Shown here piece by piece: positions 34,959 to 47,764 of a stretch of 64,000 bases of DNA. Made by a program: the position numbers and the translations under genes. A model generated the notes under the pieces. That model was not told the DNA's origin, searched no databases, and worked only from the letters and a program-made list of their open reading frames with translations. The stretch spans positions 3,438-67,437 of the forward strand of contig MNCI01005967.1 in assembly GCA_015680685.1 (NCBI GenBank). Direction: 5' to 3'. Each line of letters opens with the position of its first letter. The first letter of the stretch is position 1. This DNA comes from Gnetum montanum (Eukaryota; Streptophyta; Gnetopsida; Gnetales; Gnetaceae).

Positions 34959-35900
34959 TAAGTAGGAAAAAATATCATTAGACAATTGGAAAGAAGGGAT
35001 GAAGAAAATAAGAGCTCAATTTCCAATCATACATATAAATGCAACATTTGCATGTATGATCACCCCAAGGGCCAATGCCCAATCTTGTTACATTTATATG
35101 AGCATTGGGGAAGCATGTTACACCCAGAGTTCATATAGAGATACTGTGTTCAATCACAGTGGCAACAATCCCAATCATGGGGGAAGCCATCCCTAAACTG
35201 TAGACACCCTTTGTATCATCTGAATCTAAATGCTTATCTAGTATAACATCCTATTTCCCCAACTGGGTCAACGTACTCTATCTTTCCACATTATCATTCT
35301 CCTCAATACTATCAACCCATGTCCTCAACACAACCACCACCTTGTGTACTTTATACTTCTTCTAAATTTCAACATTCTCATCCTTTCCCTCATTCTACAT
35401 CGCCACCAAGTATTCCTGAAGTGTCTACACCATAGCAACAACCCATGAACATTACTTGTGCTACTATTGCCAATAGTAATGAAAGACCTCCTCAACATCA
35501 AAGGCATCCCTTCTTTAGACATGACCGTAGGAAAGGACAACACAGTTCCAAGGCCACTACATTCTCCAACTTAGCACAAGTCCAACACTGTGGTGCATCC
35601 TTCTCCTTGAACCCAATGCCTCATGTCACCTCATCAAGTCCACCAATTAACACTCCAACAACCATATGACCTAATGAATATACCCATGGAGGATGACATC
35701 TCGATCCTTGCATACCATCTTATGGTCTCAAGTATCATAGTGGGTCAACTCTTTACCCGAGAACCACATCTTATAAATTTCCCCACTATGCTTACTATAA
35801 TCAAGTGTGTGAACCCCAATGGGGTCAGTATGACCAAGTTTCGATATTTCCAACATGCAAGGATCGTCATCTTTTATTTATTAATCCTTTCCATGCTCAA
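34959..35900 (+). pseudogene. Element C gag C-terminal region with zinc-knuckle-like motif
   Basis: After the stop the sequence still encodes gag-like protein with interruptions. YKCNICMYDHPKGQC near 35035-35080 is C-x2-C-x3-H-x4-C, followed by QSQWQQSQSWG near 35155, a Pro/Ser/Gln-rich stretch, and YNQVCEPQWGQYDQ near 35800. In relatives this region binds RNA. No protease motif follows. Confidence 0.65.
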
Positions 35901-37790
35901 CTTTTTAGTTATGGGGGATATCCCCCATTCTAATAATAAGCAGGATTAATAAATATTTTTCATTTTCTTTAATTTTACAATTTTTTTTTCTAGTTTTTCA
36001 TTTTTGAATTTCTTGTTTTATCTTTTTGTCTTTTTGTCTTTTCATCTTTTCATAAGTAATCTCATCTACAAATAAAACAATCATATGACTCATTGGTTGA
36101 GGTGTGTTTTATGTTATCAAGTCTTGAGTGATCAATTATTTGGATAGTGAGCCCATTACACCCACTCATCCATTCTACAAATAAGAGGTTCTATTCGAGG
36201 GTACAATGATATTCTTAACATTCTTAAAACTTAAAATTAATTTTGTGTTCATTGTACCCAGAATGAAGAAGGATGGACCAAGAGGAAATGATTAGGGTGT
36301 GACATCAAGGGAACTTATGGATTCTCTTTGGTGACATTTGTGAGAGTTATCACGCAACGTGGTTGTACTAAGATCCTTGTAGATCTAACAAAAAATGGGA
36401 GTAAGAGTAATCAACAATGTTGTTCTAGGGGTTCCCACTGGAAAGACATGCATCCATGCCTGAGGGTTGTCAGCTTCTCTAGATTTAGCATTCAAAAAGA
36501 AAAAAACAAAGAAAGTGCCATAAAGAAAAAATTACTCCTCCCTTTAACAAAATGCCAAGTGATCATATGCCTTGTTGTTATGGTACTGTCATTGTCACTT
36601 ATCATGGGATGAAACAATGCAGTTTCACTAATTAGAGGAATGGACTTGGTCCTAATCTTGAAATGATTGGTTAATGACACATTAATCATGCTTTACATGC
36701 AAGATTCATTGTGCACTGGGTTAGTTACCTCATGTCCCAATCTTTGCAATCCCTTCTATAGTCCATCTCATCTCATTGTTCATGTAATTGTAGCTCATGT
36801 CTTATGTAGCATAGAGTTCTTACCTTATTTTGGTGATACTTACATCTGTGTGTTTTGTGGAACCAGTGTGGATTACATTTAACCCTTATTCTACCTACCG
36901 ACATTTTAAGGTGTGGTTACACAAGGGCATTATAAGTTGGAACCTGCTTTGGAGAGGACCCACTTGCATAATTTTTGTAATTTTCACTCATAACACATCT
37001 TCTGCACATCATCTATTACCCTCAGCGTATTCTCAATGATATTCTTTCCCTTATTACTATCCCTCTAATTCAAATGTTCCTATGAACCATCACATAGCCT
37101 TTTTCTCTCCCTTATCATCTGAGGTCCTTATTGATAAATTCCACACCATCATAATTTTTGTGCCTTCAGAACTAGTTGAATTACCCTAGAACCCTTTAGT
37201 AATAGCTCAGATGTCCTCAGTTTACATGGTTTAATTTTAGAAAAATATTAAAAATTCAGTACATTTTATAAAGTGCCCTAACTTTGATAGGCTGTGATAT
37301 CGCATCAAAAAAATATATATATACACAACCCCCCTACACTTATCAACATCATTTGCAACTATTCACATGGGGGAATTTTTTCAAATTTCTCTCTATGACT
37401 CACGATTTTGTGTCCCTTGCTTTCATATCCATAACTTGCTCGCAGGTACTTCGATTTTCATTCCATTTGAACCTACTTGAACTCGAAGTGTTCAGCTTAG
37501 TCATGGGGGAGGGGCACATGCTGAATAGCACATAAAGTTTTTGAAATTCTTCATCACCCAAAGAACATTATTAAGGGTAATTAGTTATAAAATTAATGAT
37601 AAATGTGCAAAAAATAATTTCATCTCCTTAGTTATACGAGAAAACTAGATTTGGAAACCACCTAAGTAAAGAGGATTAAATATTATATTCTTTCAAGGAT
37701 ATTTTCTCCTAATAATTAATGTCACATAGAGATAAAGGAAATTCATTAAGGCAAGAAGTAAGGTATAACCTAACTTTGGTAACAACCTTA
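35901..37790 (+). other. Element C conserved non-coding module
   Basis: Holds polypurine-like ATGGGGGATATCCCCC (35911-35926, also a near-perfect palindrome), GTGTGACATCAAGGGAACTT (36297-36316), CTGCTTTGGAGAGGACCCAC (36944-36963) and TCATGGGGGAGGGG (37501-37514). Each has counterparts in D and/or E. No frame is conserved. Two extra polypurine-like tracts in one module are unusual. Confidence 0.6.
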
Positions 37791-37799
37791 GTAACGATT

Positions 37800-40590
37800 A
37801 GCCCCATGTGATTGCAGATGGCCTCGAAGTGCTGACAATAGGAAGGTCCTGCTCAAGGTGTGATCAAGATACCTAAGAGAGGTGAAGGAAAAGTTCTTTC
37901 TGAACAACATGCAGAGTAGGAAGAACAATCATTTAGTATCCATCAAGAAGAACCTACCACTGTACAATCAAGGTAGGTAGAAGGAGGAGCTACTACAGTG
38001 TTTAAACAGGGACGACATCTCACATTGCCCCAAGATTGTGTTTAGTCCATCTATGAAAGGTCCATATTAACTTTAGTGATCATGGAATTAAAATTTGGAC
38101 CTTTCATAGAATTTTCTCTGGAGGCCATTAGGGATCACCTCAAAGGGTTCCCATTGTGGCCTACCCTCTCTAAAAGCGGTGCCTAGTACTTAGGGAAAAC
38201 GTACCAAATTTGGCACAACAAAGAAGAAGGCACTACAGTTAACATTTGTGGGGTGACTATTGATTTCTCTATTCAAGCCATTTCAGAAGTATTAAACCTT
38301 ACGAATACAAGGTCAAAGGTTTCTCAGTTCTCTACTTTCTTAGACCCTGATGCATGATGAGTTTGGTTAGACAGGGCGTACAACAAGGAAGATAAGACCT
38401 ATGGGGAGTTGACGACGAAAGAGAAGATTTATTTCAAAATAGGGACTTATCACATCTTCCCTACAAGAGGTTTAAAAATAATTTCAACATATGTGGCAAG
38501 AGGATGTGCAGTGTTGATGGGAAATGTTAGTGCTAACTTGCCTCATCTATATTTTATGGAGATCCTAAGGTGGTTTGAAGAATGGAAGATAGGAAAGTTT
38601 CCAATGCCCTTCCCTTATCTTATCAGGAAGTTGTGCAGCTATGTTGGTATTAAAGGATACACCAATGATGTCCTCCAAAAAGCCCAAAATTCTTCATATG
38701 CTAAACTGCTAATGTCACCAGCTGCAAGGAAAATCATTGGTGAGATGCTAGGGCTAGAACAAGAAAAAGAACAGATGGTAGGGCCAACTGCAACTCAACT
38801 TGTAGGACCCAGCCAACTTCCAAGCATAGGACCTAGCACAGGCTAGCAGGATCAACCACTACTACTGCCACAAGATTACAGACCATCGATAAGCCATCTC
38901 AGGGCCATCACTGAGACGGTTAGTTGGGGAAGTCGTGATGATGCAAATCTCTTCTGCATCATCAACAATGTTGTATAGCCTATGGTTTCTATGGATCACA
39001 CATGGAATGAAGTGTCCATTCAGATAGGAGAAGGGGAGAACACTTGGTCATAATAAATTTTAGGGAACAACGCATCCTTTTAGGCGCAGTTGGAAACTAG
39101 TGAAGGGGCCACAGTGGTGGTCATGCAGCACTAGGATGTAGCGGGAGCTATAGAAGTGGCCGCAGACCACATTAAGAAATCATTCAATGTGCCTATTGTG
39201 CCACTGATAGATCTTATAGGAGCATGGGATGCTCAAACTCTGGCCAATACCTCAATGACTCCTATAGAACATGAGGATGTACTCAACCGATTGTTGCAAA
39301 TAGGACAAGTAATGATGTCCTTATTTGACATCCCAAGAGATGTTACAACAATACAATTAGACCTCATTTCCACCAAGGGAAAGTTGGTCATGATAGAGAT
39401 GAGGGTCAAGCATGCTGAAGCAGAAGTGAAAAGATTGCAAGAAAGGCTCGTGACCTTGCAAGCAACGCAATGGGATCATTCTCAATTCGTTCCTACAGAC
39501 CAATAGGACACTTTTAGAACCAAGCAACTGAATAAATTTTTGACAGAGAATAAAAGGGTGGTGGAAGAAAAAGAGAAGGTTGACTAGGATGCCTCTCTGG
39601 AACAAGCACAAAATTATGCACACACCAAGGCACTCAAGGCCTTACAAGAGGAGAATAAACAACTTGTTGCTGACAACCTTCGGTTGACCTCTGTGGAGAA
39701 GCAAAAGAATGTGCTCGAGGAACATTTTTAGCAGTTGTAAGAACAACTAATCAGGGTCAAGCAGGGTATGAACTATTTAGCCAAGGAAAATCAAAACCTC
39801 TCAATGGAGGAGGTACACGTCATCCATCATAAGACCTCCATTGAAATAAGCGCATGGTAGAATGAGGTTCAACGGCATGAGAAGCTAAAGGAGCACTTCT
39901 GAGACCAAGTGGGGATGTATAAACAAATCATTGAAAAAGAGATCCATATGGCCAAGGCCCACATCAATGATCTTAGTGCTCAACACACTAATTGGCAGGC
40001 CATATTAGACACATACACTTTTGCCCACTAAGCAGATGTTAAGAGCCAGGACCTGTGGATCTAGGACCTTACAAAGTACATGGAGTTGGTAAACCTATAG
40101 TATGCCAACCTTGCCATGTTCATAGAAGGTTAGCCGAGAATAGAGCTCAAGCAATAGGTAGCCACCACCTATGCAAAATATGAAAGAGAATTTGCAGAAC
40201 ACAATAAAACATTGCAAAAATTGGAGGTTGCAAATTCTAAACCTGAGGTGGTTAAAGCAAGCTACCAGGGGTAGAAAGGTTTCATAAAAAACTTGGCTCA
40301 ATAGCTCATAGATTTTTCAGGATATAGAGATAAAGCCAGATCCTACGAGGAGGAAAGATGGGTGTTTGTGGCTTGGTATGTCAAAGCAAATAAAATTTTT
40401 CTGCAACTACCATGTCCATGGGAGGTGCTGACTCCATCAAACATTGGAACATTAGCATGGACAGCATAGGATCCCTGAACTGAAGAGGAGAAACTTCAGG
40501 CCATACTTCAACACCATCAAATCCCAAGACTTGGAGCACAAGACAAGGGAAAGACACCCATGGAGGCGCCATCGCCACTAGGAACTGCAT
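37800..40590 (+). pseudogene. Element C accessory ORF (putative plant transposon-type domain plus long coiled coil)
   Basis: Best-preserved copy of the accessory protein. The N-terminal part includes ISEVLNLTNTRSK. The open block 38409-38846 reads KIYFKIGTYHIFPTRGL, then VLMGNVSANLPHLYFMEI and FPYLIRKLCSYVGIKGY, resembling the 'putative plant transposon protein' domain. A Gln/Pro-rich linker (TQLVGPSQLPSIGP) follows. The block 39156-39506 and beyond has heptad-like charge patterns (KHAEAEVKRLQERL, KALKALQEENK-type), typical of a coiled coil several hundred residues long. It ends with IPRLGAQDKGKTPMEAP near 40590. No transmembrane segment. It is homologous to 3180-6110. A structural or RNA/protein-scaffold role is a guess. 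Confidence 0.68.
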
Positions 40591-40773
40591 GAGTTCCACC
40601 CAATTTTGTAGTTATAGGATTTTCTTTTGCATTCTTCGTGTTGTGTCTCAAGTTTTTTCTAATTCCACACTATAGCATGAATCCATTCTAGTCAGTCAAT
40701 AATCCCATACTTATCAACTGTGTAATCAATGGAGATTGTTCTCACTTTAACTTGAGGATGAGTTTTCATTTAT

Positions 40774-40784
40774 TCATGGGGGTA
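40774..40784 (+). promoter_or_regulatory. Element C 3' polypurine tract
   Basis: TCATGGGGGTA directly before the 3' LTR start TGATGAGTCATG. This is the expected plus-strand DNA primer. Confidence 0.85.
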
Positions 40785-41607
40785 TGATGAGTCATGAGTT
40801 GTTGGCTGCGATATTGCACCCACGATATCATAGCCTAGATGCAATATTAGATACATGATATTGTGGCCTGTCTCCTCATCTATAAAAAAGAGGCAAGAGG
40901 AATTGGTTTAGAATCTAGTTTTAGTATTTAGGTAGGGACTTTTTGTTAGTTTTTCCTCTCAACCCTTTCTCCTAGTGCATGCCCGTAATGTGATGATTAT
41001 AATTGTATGACATCCTTATTCGAGTATGATGTACTTAAACATGCATATAACCGGCAATAAAGATTAAGATTACTTCATCATTGTAGCATCCACTTAGCTT
41101 AATTATTTAATTATTATTGTTATTGATTACTTTCTTAGTTAATATTTCTCTACCCTTATCTCCTAGTAATGCAGAATGAGTACGACTTAATCACGAGCAT
41201 TTAAGTGTGACTACTTGGTAACCAAGCAGCATACCTAGGCCATGCACTTGGTAATCCTAGTGGTAGTCGTGCACGAGGTTCAAGATGTGTACAGATGATT
41301 AAGGAATAGATGCTCATTGCACTTAGGCTAATTTAGATTCTCTCTCACCCTCTCTCTCCTAGCTTAGTTGATATTATTTCCCATCATACCCAAGAGTAGT
41401 ATTAGTGTAAGAACACATCATACACCTCACTGTGGACTAAACCATACATGACAAAGATAATACTAGTCTAGGTGGAAAGATAGTGAATTGCAATCTACGA
41501 GTAACTATCTAGATACCACAACTAGTTTGTCTATGGAGTTTCACCAGATTATACGTGAAGTGCTCGTATTCGTATGGTTGAGTGTAGGGGCACCTTACCA
41601 CTCATCA
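40785..41607 (+). repeat. Element C 3' LTR
   Basis: Pairs with 32980-33816. The TATA region has decayed to TATAAAAAAGAGG and the tandem GTACACAA units of the 5' copy are missing here. Ends CTCATCA. Confidence 0.93.
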
Positions 41608-41612
41608 AGTAG
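41608..41612. repeat. Target-site duplication of element C, right copy (AGTAG)
   Basis: Exact match to 32975-32979. Confidence 0.92.
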
Positions 41613-41815
41613 TGAATGGACTAAGAGTGAGCATGAAAAACATGCATGTCTCAAATGTTTTTAGGATGTGGAAGGTCCATGATAGCCTTAACTTTTCAGG
41701 ATCAATTGCTATGCCATCTTAAGATATAAGGTAACCCAACATCCTACCCATAAGCACACCAATGGTGAATTTCTTAATATTAAGATGAAGGTTGAACTTA
41801 TTAAAATAGGTCAAA
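41613..41815 (-). pseudogene. Element B RT fragment between C and D
   Basis: The minus strand reads FNLHLNIKKFTIGVLM and GRMLGYLIS, matching the RT thumb motif (LRLNP.KC.FGV..GK.LG...S). It continues the frame of the YVDD-containing fragment right of D and precedes the RNase H left of C. It is only 0.2 kb, trapped between two younger elements. Confidence 0.78.
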
Positions 41816-41820
41816 ACAAG
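41816..41820. repeat. Target-site duplication of element D, left copy (ACAAG)
   Basis: ACAAG here and at 58373-58377 flank element D exactly. Confidence 0.93.
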
Positions 41821-42703
41821 TGATGAATCATTTTTAGATGTGCTTCGATATCATACATGTGATATTGGAGCCTCGATATCAGATACCTAATATCAGACCC
41901 TTAGATGTGATGTTGAATATTTGATATTGCGGCGTATGTGCTAGCCTATAAATATAGTAATTGGGCACATGATTTCTATATAGTTTTTGTCATAGCATAG
42001 CAAAGCTCTTCTAGTTTGTTTTCTCCAAAGTTAGAATATTTTCCAAAGTGCCCACAGCAGGAGTCATTAAGTGTATGAATCTTTGTTTAAGCATTGTTGT
42101 ACCTAAGCATGTAAGTGTCTGTAGAAATAAATACTAGCTTTCTAATCAAACCTTGCAGCACCTTTGTTGGCTTAAACATTTTATTTATGCATTTAATGTT
42201 TTATGTAATTTCCTTTAATTATTTCCAATAATTAAGCTAATGTAAACTAATTATATTTAATAGAAATCAATTAACTAAGTACATAAGTATGACCACTTTG
42301 TGCATGTGTATGACTCATGGTAATCTTAGAAATACTTAATGTTTGGCAACCCAACAACATTATACGTGTTCAAGATGTGCACAAAAAGTGGGATCAGATA
42401 CCTATGTTAGGATAGTTAGTTATTGATTAGCAATTAGACTAAGAGGTTTATAAATTAAGTTTCAACTTGTTCTTAATCATAGATAAATAAAATATAAAAT
42501 AATAAAAATCATGTACCTTAATCCTACTTAACCATACAATTAAGCTCTACAAGTATAGTTGAGAAGGCAATGATTTTCACAATTAGATTTCATGTCTTGA
42601 AACCAGTGTACTTAAGAACTTAAGGTTTGCAAAATTCTACCAAATCACACATGAACACTTGTGATTCATATGGTTGGGCTTAGGGATACCTCGTCACTCA
42701 TCA
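41821..42703 (+). repeat. Element D 5' LTR
   Basis: 883 bp from TGATGAATCATTTTT to CTCATCA. U3 contains several GATATC/GATATT words between 41855 and 41935. TATA box CTATAAATATAG at about 41946. It is longer than its 3' partner by several small indels. Confidence 0.93.
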
Positions 42704-42704
42704 T

Positions 42705-42723
42705 TGGTGCTGTTGCCAAGGAT
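42705..42723 (+). promoter_or_regulatory. Element D primer-binding site (tRNA-Asp type)
   Basis: TGGTGCTGTTGCCAAGGAT follows one base after the LTR. It has four mismatches to the tRNA-Asp complement TGGCGCCGTTGCCGGGGAT, all transitions. Confidence 0.78.
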
Positions 42724-42864
42724 CTTTAGTTAGTATGTGTGCTATCTAAGATTTAGTGAGAAATTATTCAAAACCATTGTAATAAATCCTAGAGTCATAT
42801 CATACTTTAAAATAACTACAAAAATTTTAAAGAAGCACATAACATTTTTATTTCCTAATACAAA

Positions 42865-45310
42865 ATGTCTTCTTCTCACAGAATTCATTCTCCAGCCAAG
42901 TCTAATGGAGTACATTAGCACATGCCCCAACAATATAGAGTAGATATGCTCATCCTGATGAGTACGTATCCAACTTCACCTTCATCTTAAACCAAGATGA
43001 ACTACTGCAATGACTTGACATGGAGGGCAACATTATGTTTCCACCAGATCAATTTGTTCCTATGATGCTCCAATAAATCCTTGTGCATTTGTGTTTCTAG
43101 GAAATTCATGTTGAGTACATTATGCAGAATAGTGACACTAGGGATTATCATCCTATTGAGGCACAATGTCTAAGGGATCAATAGCTAGAATAGCACTACG
43201 AATCTATTAAGGGAAAGTGGTTCAATAATTCCCCATACCTGTTGTACCAAAAATATGTTCAAGAACCCTTCTCTAGGGGTTTTCCATTTAGTGAAATTTC
43301 TCTCATTAACCTTGATGAAGCTAGTAAAAACTAGAACCTGTAGTCCACGATCCACAATCCTAGTTTTGGTAAGAATGGATTCAATGACAAAGAAGGATCT
43401 AAGGAGGAGAGTAAGGGTAGGGATACAAACAAGAAACAAGATCTTGATCATGGTTGCAATCACCAAATAGGGGGTAGCTAGCACTGTGATGGTGCTAGTC
43501 CTCCTTCCTCTTCACCTTTATCATCATCATCTTCCTCTTATGGCTTCAACCAGAACAATAGTGGGCATAGTTGCAATGGAGGTAATTGATGGGAGTAAAA
43601 TGATCAAAGGGACTATTGGGCAAGTCAAAACCAAGGGTGTGGACATTTCAAGAAAGATCTATGATCATGAATAAAGGGGTAGAATAGGACATCATAGGCA
43701 CTAGAATCATGGCCTCAATGCACCTTTGCTTGCTACATGAAGAATTTTCAACATTATAGAAGCAGTGAGAATTCCCACAAGTAAAGGAAAATTGGATTAA
43801 GAGGCTAGACATGAACAATATCTCTAAATTTGAAAAGTGATATAACTCATATCCACATAACCATCTTCAAGCTTTTCAAGATGCATGTGCCTTGAAAAAT
43901 ATAGAAAATGAGTTTCAAGAAGTTAAGTTGTTCCCTAGGACACTCATTAAAAATGCAGAAAATTGGTACCAGTTCGTAGAACTAGATTCTATTAGACGAT
44001 GGAGTACAATGCTTGAATTATTGAATGGCAAATATTAGATGTACTCCCAAGTGTCCAACTTGAGGAGGGAAATCCAAGGATGGAAACAAGGGATACATGA
44101 ACCCTTGGATTCCACCATGGATTAATACTATTCCTTATCACATAGATGTCTTGGCCATGATTATTCTCAACTAGAGCAACTTTGCCACATCGTAGATGGG
44201 CTTCGATCTAAAATAAGGGAAACTCTTGGCATCTATGTCTAAGGATGATTTTTAAAATTAATATTCCATGAGATTCAATGATTGATTAAGTAGGTAGTGA
44301 AAGAAGAAACACGAAAGTACATAAGAGTATAACCATGATTCTTCCATTCACAAGAAGGAGGTTTGACTTTGTGATAGTGAAGAAGAATTAGCACTTGATG
44401 AGGTAGTGAATCAAAAAACCTTGCAGGTTCAAAAATTTACCTTAGAAATTTTGACTAAGGTTGATCAATTATGGGACTCTATGGATAGTATATTTCAAGT
44501 TGTCCTAAAAATTGCTAAAGAGTCCAAAGAAAAAAGTAGTGATCATGATCACAAGAGATGCAAGGAGGCTAAATGTATCAATGAAAGAGGTAAGGGTAAG
44601 ATTATTGCAATAGAAAAAGTTACAGGAAGTGAATCAGATGATGGTGGATGTGACATCTACCATAATGAACATCCTAAGGGATGTTGCTCCATATTATCAC
44701 ACTTACAGGAGTTTGGGATGTATGCTTTGAATCCATGAATAGCATAAAGGTAAACACCTAGAATATTGCCTTATCCCCAAGAAAATTCTAGGTAGTTCCA
44801 ATAGTATCAACAATATTAAACAAGTGGAACTCCACTGCAACCATATGAGTAATATCAATAGTGGTAATCATGGGCACTGGAACCACCAAGGTAGCAGTAC
44901 CCTTATAAACAACCTATCCATATGGATATTATGTTCAACAACCTCTATTTACACTTGACTCTTCTAATCACATTTCTACTTTCCAACCTTACTACTACCC
45001 TCCTAATTATTATTGGACTCATTCTCCACATACAAGGTGGGATATCACCTTGTATCCTTATCCTTCTTCTACTCCTACACATCTTCCACCACCTTCAACA
45101 TCGCTACCACATGCTATATCTATGCAAGGTGAACTCCTAGCATAACCACAACAACAAAATGCGACCAAGGCCATTAATTTATAACTAGTTCATCAACCAA
45201 GTGGTTCGTACACTCAATGAAGAAAAAGACATTTCTTCTAATCTAACAATTTGCCTAAGCTCTTACATACACCTGTATTTGGAAACCCTATTCCCCTATC
45301 TTTCTCTGTA
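42865..45310 (+). pseudogene. Element D gag remnant
   Basis: Starts at an ATG reading MSSSHRIHSPAKS and soon interrupted. Fragments in the gag order follow: EYIMQNSDTRDYHPIEAQ, a Ser-rich segment, RRWSTMLELLNGKY, then EILTKVDQLWDSMD and CDIYHNEHPKGCC, where the second Cys of the zinc-knuckle-like motif is Tyr. It would encode the particle protein in an intact copy. Confidence 0.78.
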
Positions 45311-45359
45311 TCAAATTTTTCAAGTTCCCTTCAAACCAAATACCACATAAAATTCATAC

Positions 45360-45890
45360 TATTATGCTTACTCATGCTATATTTAACTACATCCATGTTG
45401 GCAACCTTTCCAGAAAATTAGAAGATCCTAGGAGTCCTCTTATTTATTTGTAGCTTGTTAGGAATGAACTATGCAAAGCTCTTATTAATTCAAGCTTTGA
45501 CATCAATCTAATTTCTCATGAGATGTATACTACATGGAACCTACCTCCTCTCAAGAAGAGCAATATCATATTAGAATTAGTAGATCATTCCATCATTGTT
45601 CCATTGGAACTAGTGGAATACATTATGACCATTGTCTATGGGTGGTCTTATCCTATTGATTTTCTAATAATCAAGGTGGAGAACTACAAGGGGAACTTCC
45701 TAATCATCATGAGAAGGGCATGGCTAAGCACCATTGATGCATAAATTGCATCAGAGATATTTCCCTAAAAATATCTAAAGAAAATGCATTTAGGAAGATT
45801 GAGAAGAAGCAAGTTCCATACATCATGTTTAATGATATAGGGTGCAATTGTGTGAAAAAACTATGGTTAGTGAAATAAGCATCCATCTCT
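45360..45890 (+). pseudogene. Element D retropepsin-like protease remnant
   Basis: Reads ALINSSFDINLISHEMY, then VEYIMTIVYGWSYPIDFL and FLIIMRRAWLSTIDA. The DSG active-site triplet of E corresponds to NSS here, so the enzyme is dead even in the open part (45523-45744). Confidence 0.8.
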
Positions 45891-46045
45891 GCATGCAAAT
45901 AGTGTGCACCAAAAGTAAATATTCAAAGGTGTCTATACATAGTAGCCACAAAACAAGAGGGCACCTAATGGCTAACTATTGATCCTAAAAGCAACACACT
46001 TTGCATGAACCTACTAAGATCCTAACATGAACATATGTCATAGGC

Positions 46046-46252
46046 ATGGATGAACTAGAGAAATTTTGTCACCAACTCTCTGATAATGCAAATGATGATA
46101 CCTATTGGAGAGATTTGGATATTGTTGAAAATTTCAAGCAAGAGCCCCTCGAATTAAAAACTATGGCTGCCGACATGGAATATGTATTCTTAAAAAATGG
46201 AAAGTTAATAATAATCAATGCAAATATTTCTCAAGAAAAAAAATGTTGTTAA
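46046..46252 (+). pseudogene. Element D protease-RT linker
   Basis: MDELEKFCHQLSDNAND followed by VENFKQEPLELKTMAAD, open for 68 codons. It matches the linker of A and F. Confidence 0.7.
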
Positions 46253-46349
46253 ATGTAGTTGGAAAATGGTTAGCAACCTTTGCTTGTTTATATCCCAAGA
46301 TATGCCAACATCGTATCTACATCAATCTAGACATAAAGACAAAGAGAAA

Positions 46350-46985
46350 ACCATAGAAGCAATTAAATCCCAAATTGAAGTAGGTAAAGTTGGAGTTCAT
46401 CTATCCCATTGTAGATAGTGAGTGGGTTAGCCCACTCGTGATTATGGCAAAGAAAGAAGGCAAGTGGCTAGTCTGCATCAATTTTTGGTTGCTACATATG
46501 GCAACATTCAAGGACCATTTTCCATTTCCATTCATTGATCAGGTGTTAGACACGATATTTGGGAATTTCTTTTATATTTTTTTGGATGGTTATAGTGGCT
46601 ATAACCAAATTCAAATTGCACTAGATGACCAGGACAAAACAAGATTCACAAGTACCTAGGGAACCTTTGCATACTGCAAGATGCCTTTTGGTCTGTGCAA
46701 TGTCCTTGCTATCTTTCAATGATTCATCTTAAGAATTTTTTAGCAGCAAATTGGTAGAGATGTGGAGGTCTTCATGGATGACTTATCCACCTATGGAGCT
46801 ACATTTGAGCAAGCCTTGGACCACCTTGAGCAAGTATTGAAAAGATGTATGAAAGCAAACTTGCAGCTCAATTGGCAAAAGGATCATTTGATGGTCTAAG
46901 AGGGCATTGTATTTGGGCATAGACTATCACAAGAAAGAATTAAGATAGAACCTAAGAAAATAAGGGTATTTAAGGAATTACTTAC
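46350..46985 (+). pseudogene. Element D reverse transcriptase, 5' part
   Basis: Reads SEWVSPLVIMAKKEGKW, LDGYSGYNQIQIALDD, CKMPFGLCNV and VFMDDLSTYGATFEQAL. This is RT palm order with the catalytic FMDD intact at 46771-46782. It is interrupted by stops (for example after TRFTST) and by insertion of element E after KIRVFKELLT. The gene continues at 53960. Confidence 0.88.
46981..46985. repeat. Target-site duplication of element E, left copy (CTTAC)
   Basis: CTTAC before E and CTTGC at 53955-53959 after it; four of five bases match and the difference is a transition. Confidence 0.8.
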
Positions 46986-47763
46986 TGATGAGACATGATA
47001 TCACATGGGCCGTGATATCGCAGTGCGTTGTCATATCTATCAATAAGAGGTGGCTCTCCCTTGTTTCCCAATCTAGGCCTAGACCATAGTGAAACTCTAG
47101 CAGTTTTTCCCCTGTAGAGATAGATTAATTTCCATGTGCCCATAGTAGGAACTCCAAAGTGAACAAATCTTTATTTGAGAAGACATTGTACCTGAGTACA
47201 AGTTTGTGTACGGCAATAAAGACAAACTTCTTGGATAAACCTTGCAGTGCATGGAATAGGCTAATTAGGATTTTATTTACTGTTATTTATTATTTGTCAT
47301 TTAATGCTTTATTAGTTTATTAAATCTTTCTCAACCCTTCTCTCCTAGTTAAGTGCCTCGATACGACCACTTTGAGCATGTGCGTTACGCTTGGTGATCC
47401 CAGCAACGATTAGCATTTGGTAGCCAAGGTTGCATCGGTTCAGGGTGTGACCGGTAAGTGAGAACAGATGTTGACGCTAGGTTAATTTAGACTTAGTTAG
47501 TTAGTTAGAGTTATTCAATTAGTCTCTTCACCTTTCACCTCAATAGCATAGGATATAAAACATAAAAACTATAAAAATCGTATACCTCAGACTTACTTAA
47601 CCATACACCGTGACAACTACAAGTAAGTTTGAGAAGACAACGAATGATTAATCCTAAGTGTTCCATGAGGTGTGTAGGCACTTAGTCTGTGGAGTTTGAC
47701 TAGATCATGTGTGCTATGCTCGTATTCATATGGTTGAGTGTAGGGGTACCTCGCCACTCATCA
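46986..47763 (+). repeat. Element E 5' LTR
   Basis: Starts TGATGAGACATGATATC and ends CTCATCA. U3 has GATATC palindromes at about 46998 and 47014. The TATA box is altered to TATCAATAAGAGG, whereas the 3' copy keeps TATAAATAAGAGG. Confidence 0.93.
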
Positions 47764-47764
47764 T

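Larger units (their letters stand above)
32980..41607 (+). mobile_element. Element C: non-autonomous LTR retrotransposon (gag plus accessory ORF)
   Basis: 8.6 kb with LTRs of 837 and 823 bp and a perfect five-base duplication. Inside are gag (33960 onward), a conserved non-coding module, the accessory coiled-coil ORF (about 37800-40590) and a polypurine tract. No protease, RT, RNase H or integrase sequence was found, so it must have moved with enzymes from a relative. It interrupts pol of element B on the opposite strand. Confidence 0.92.
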
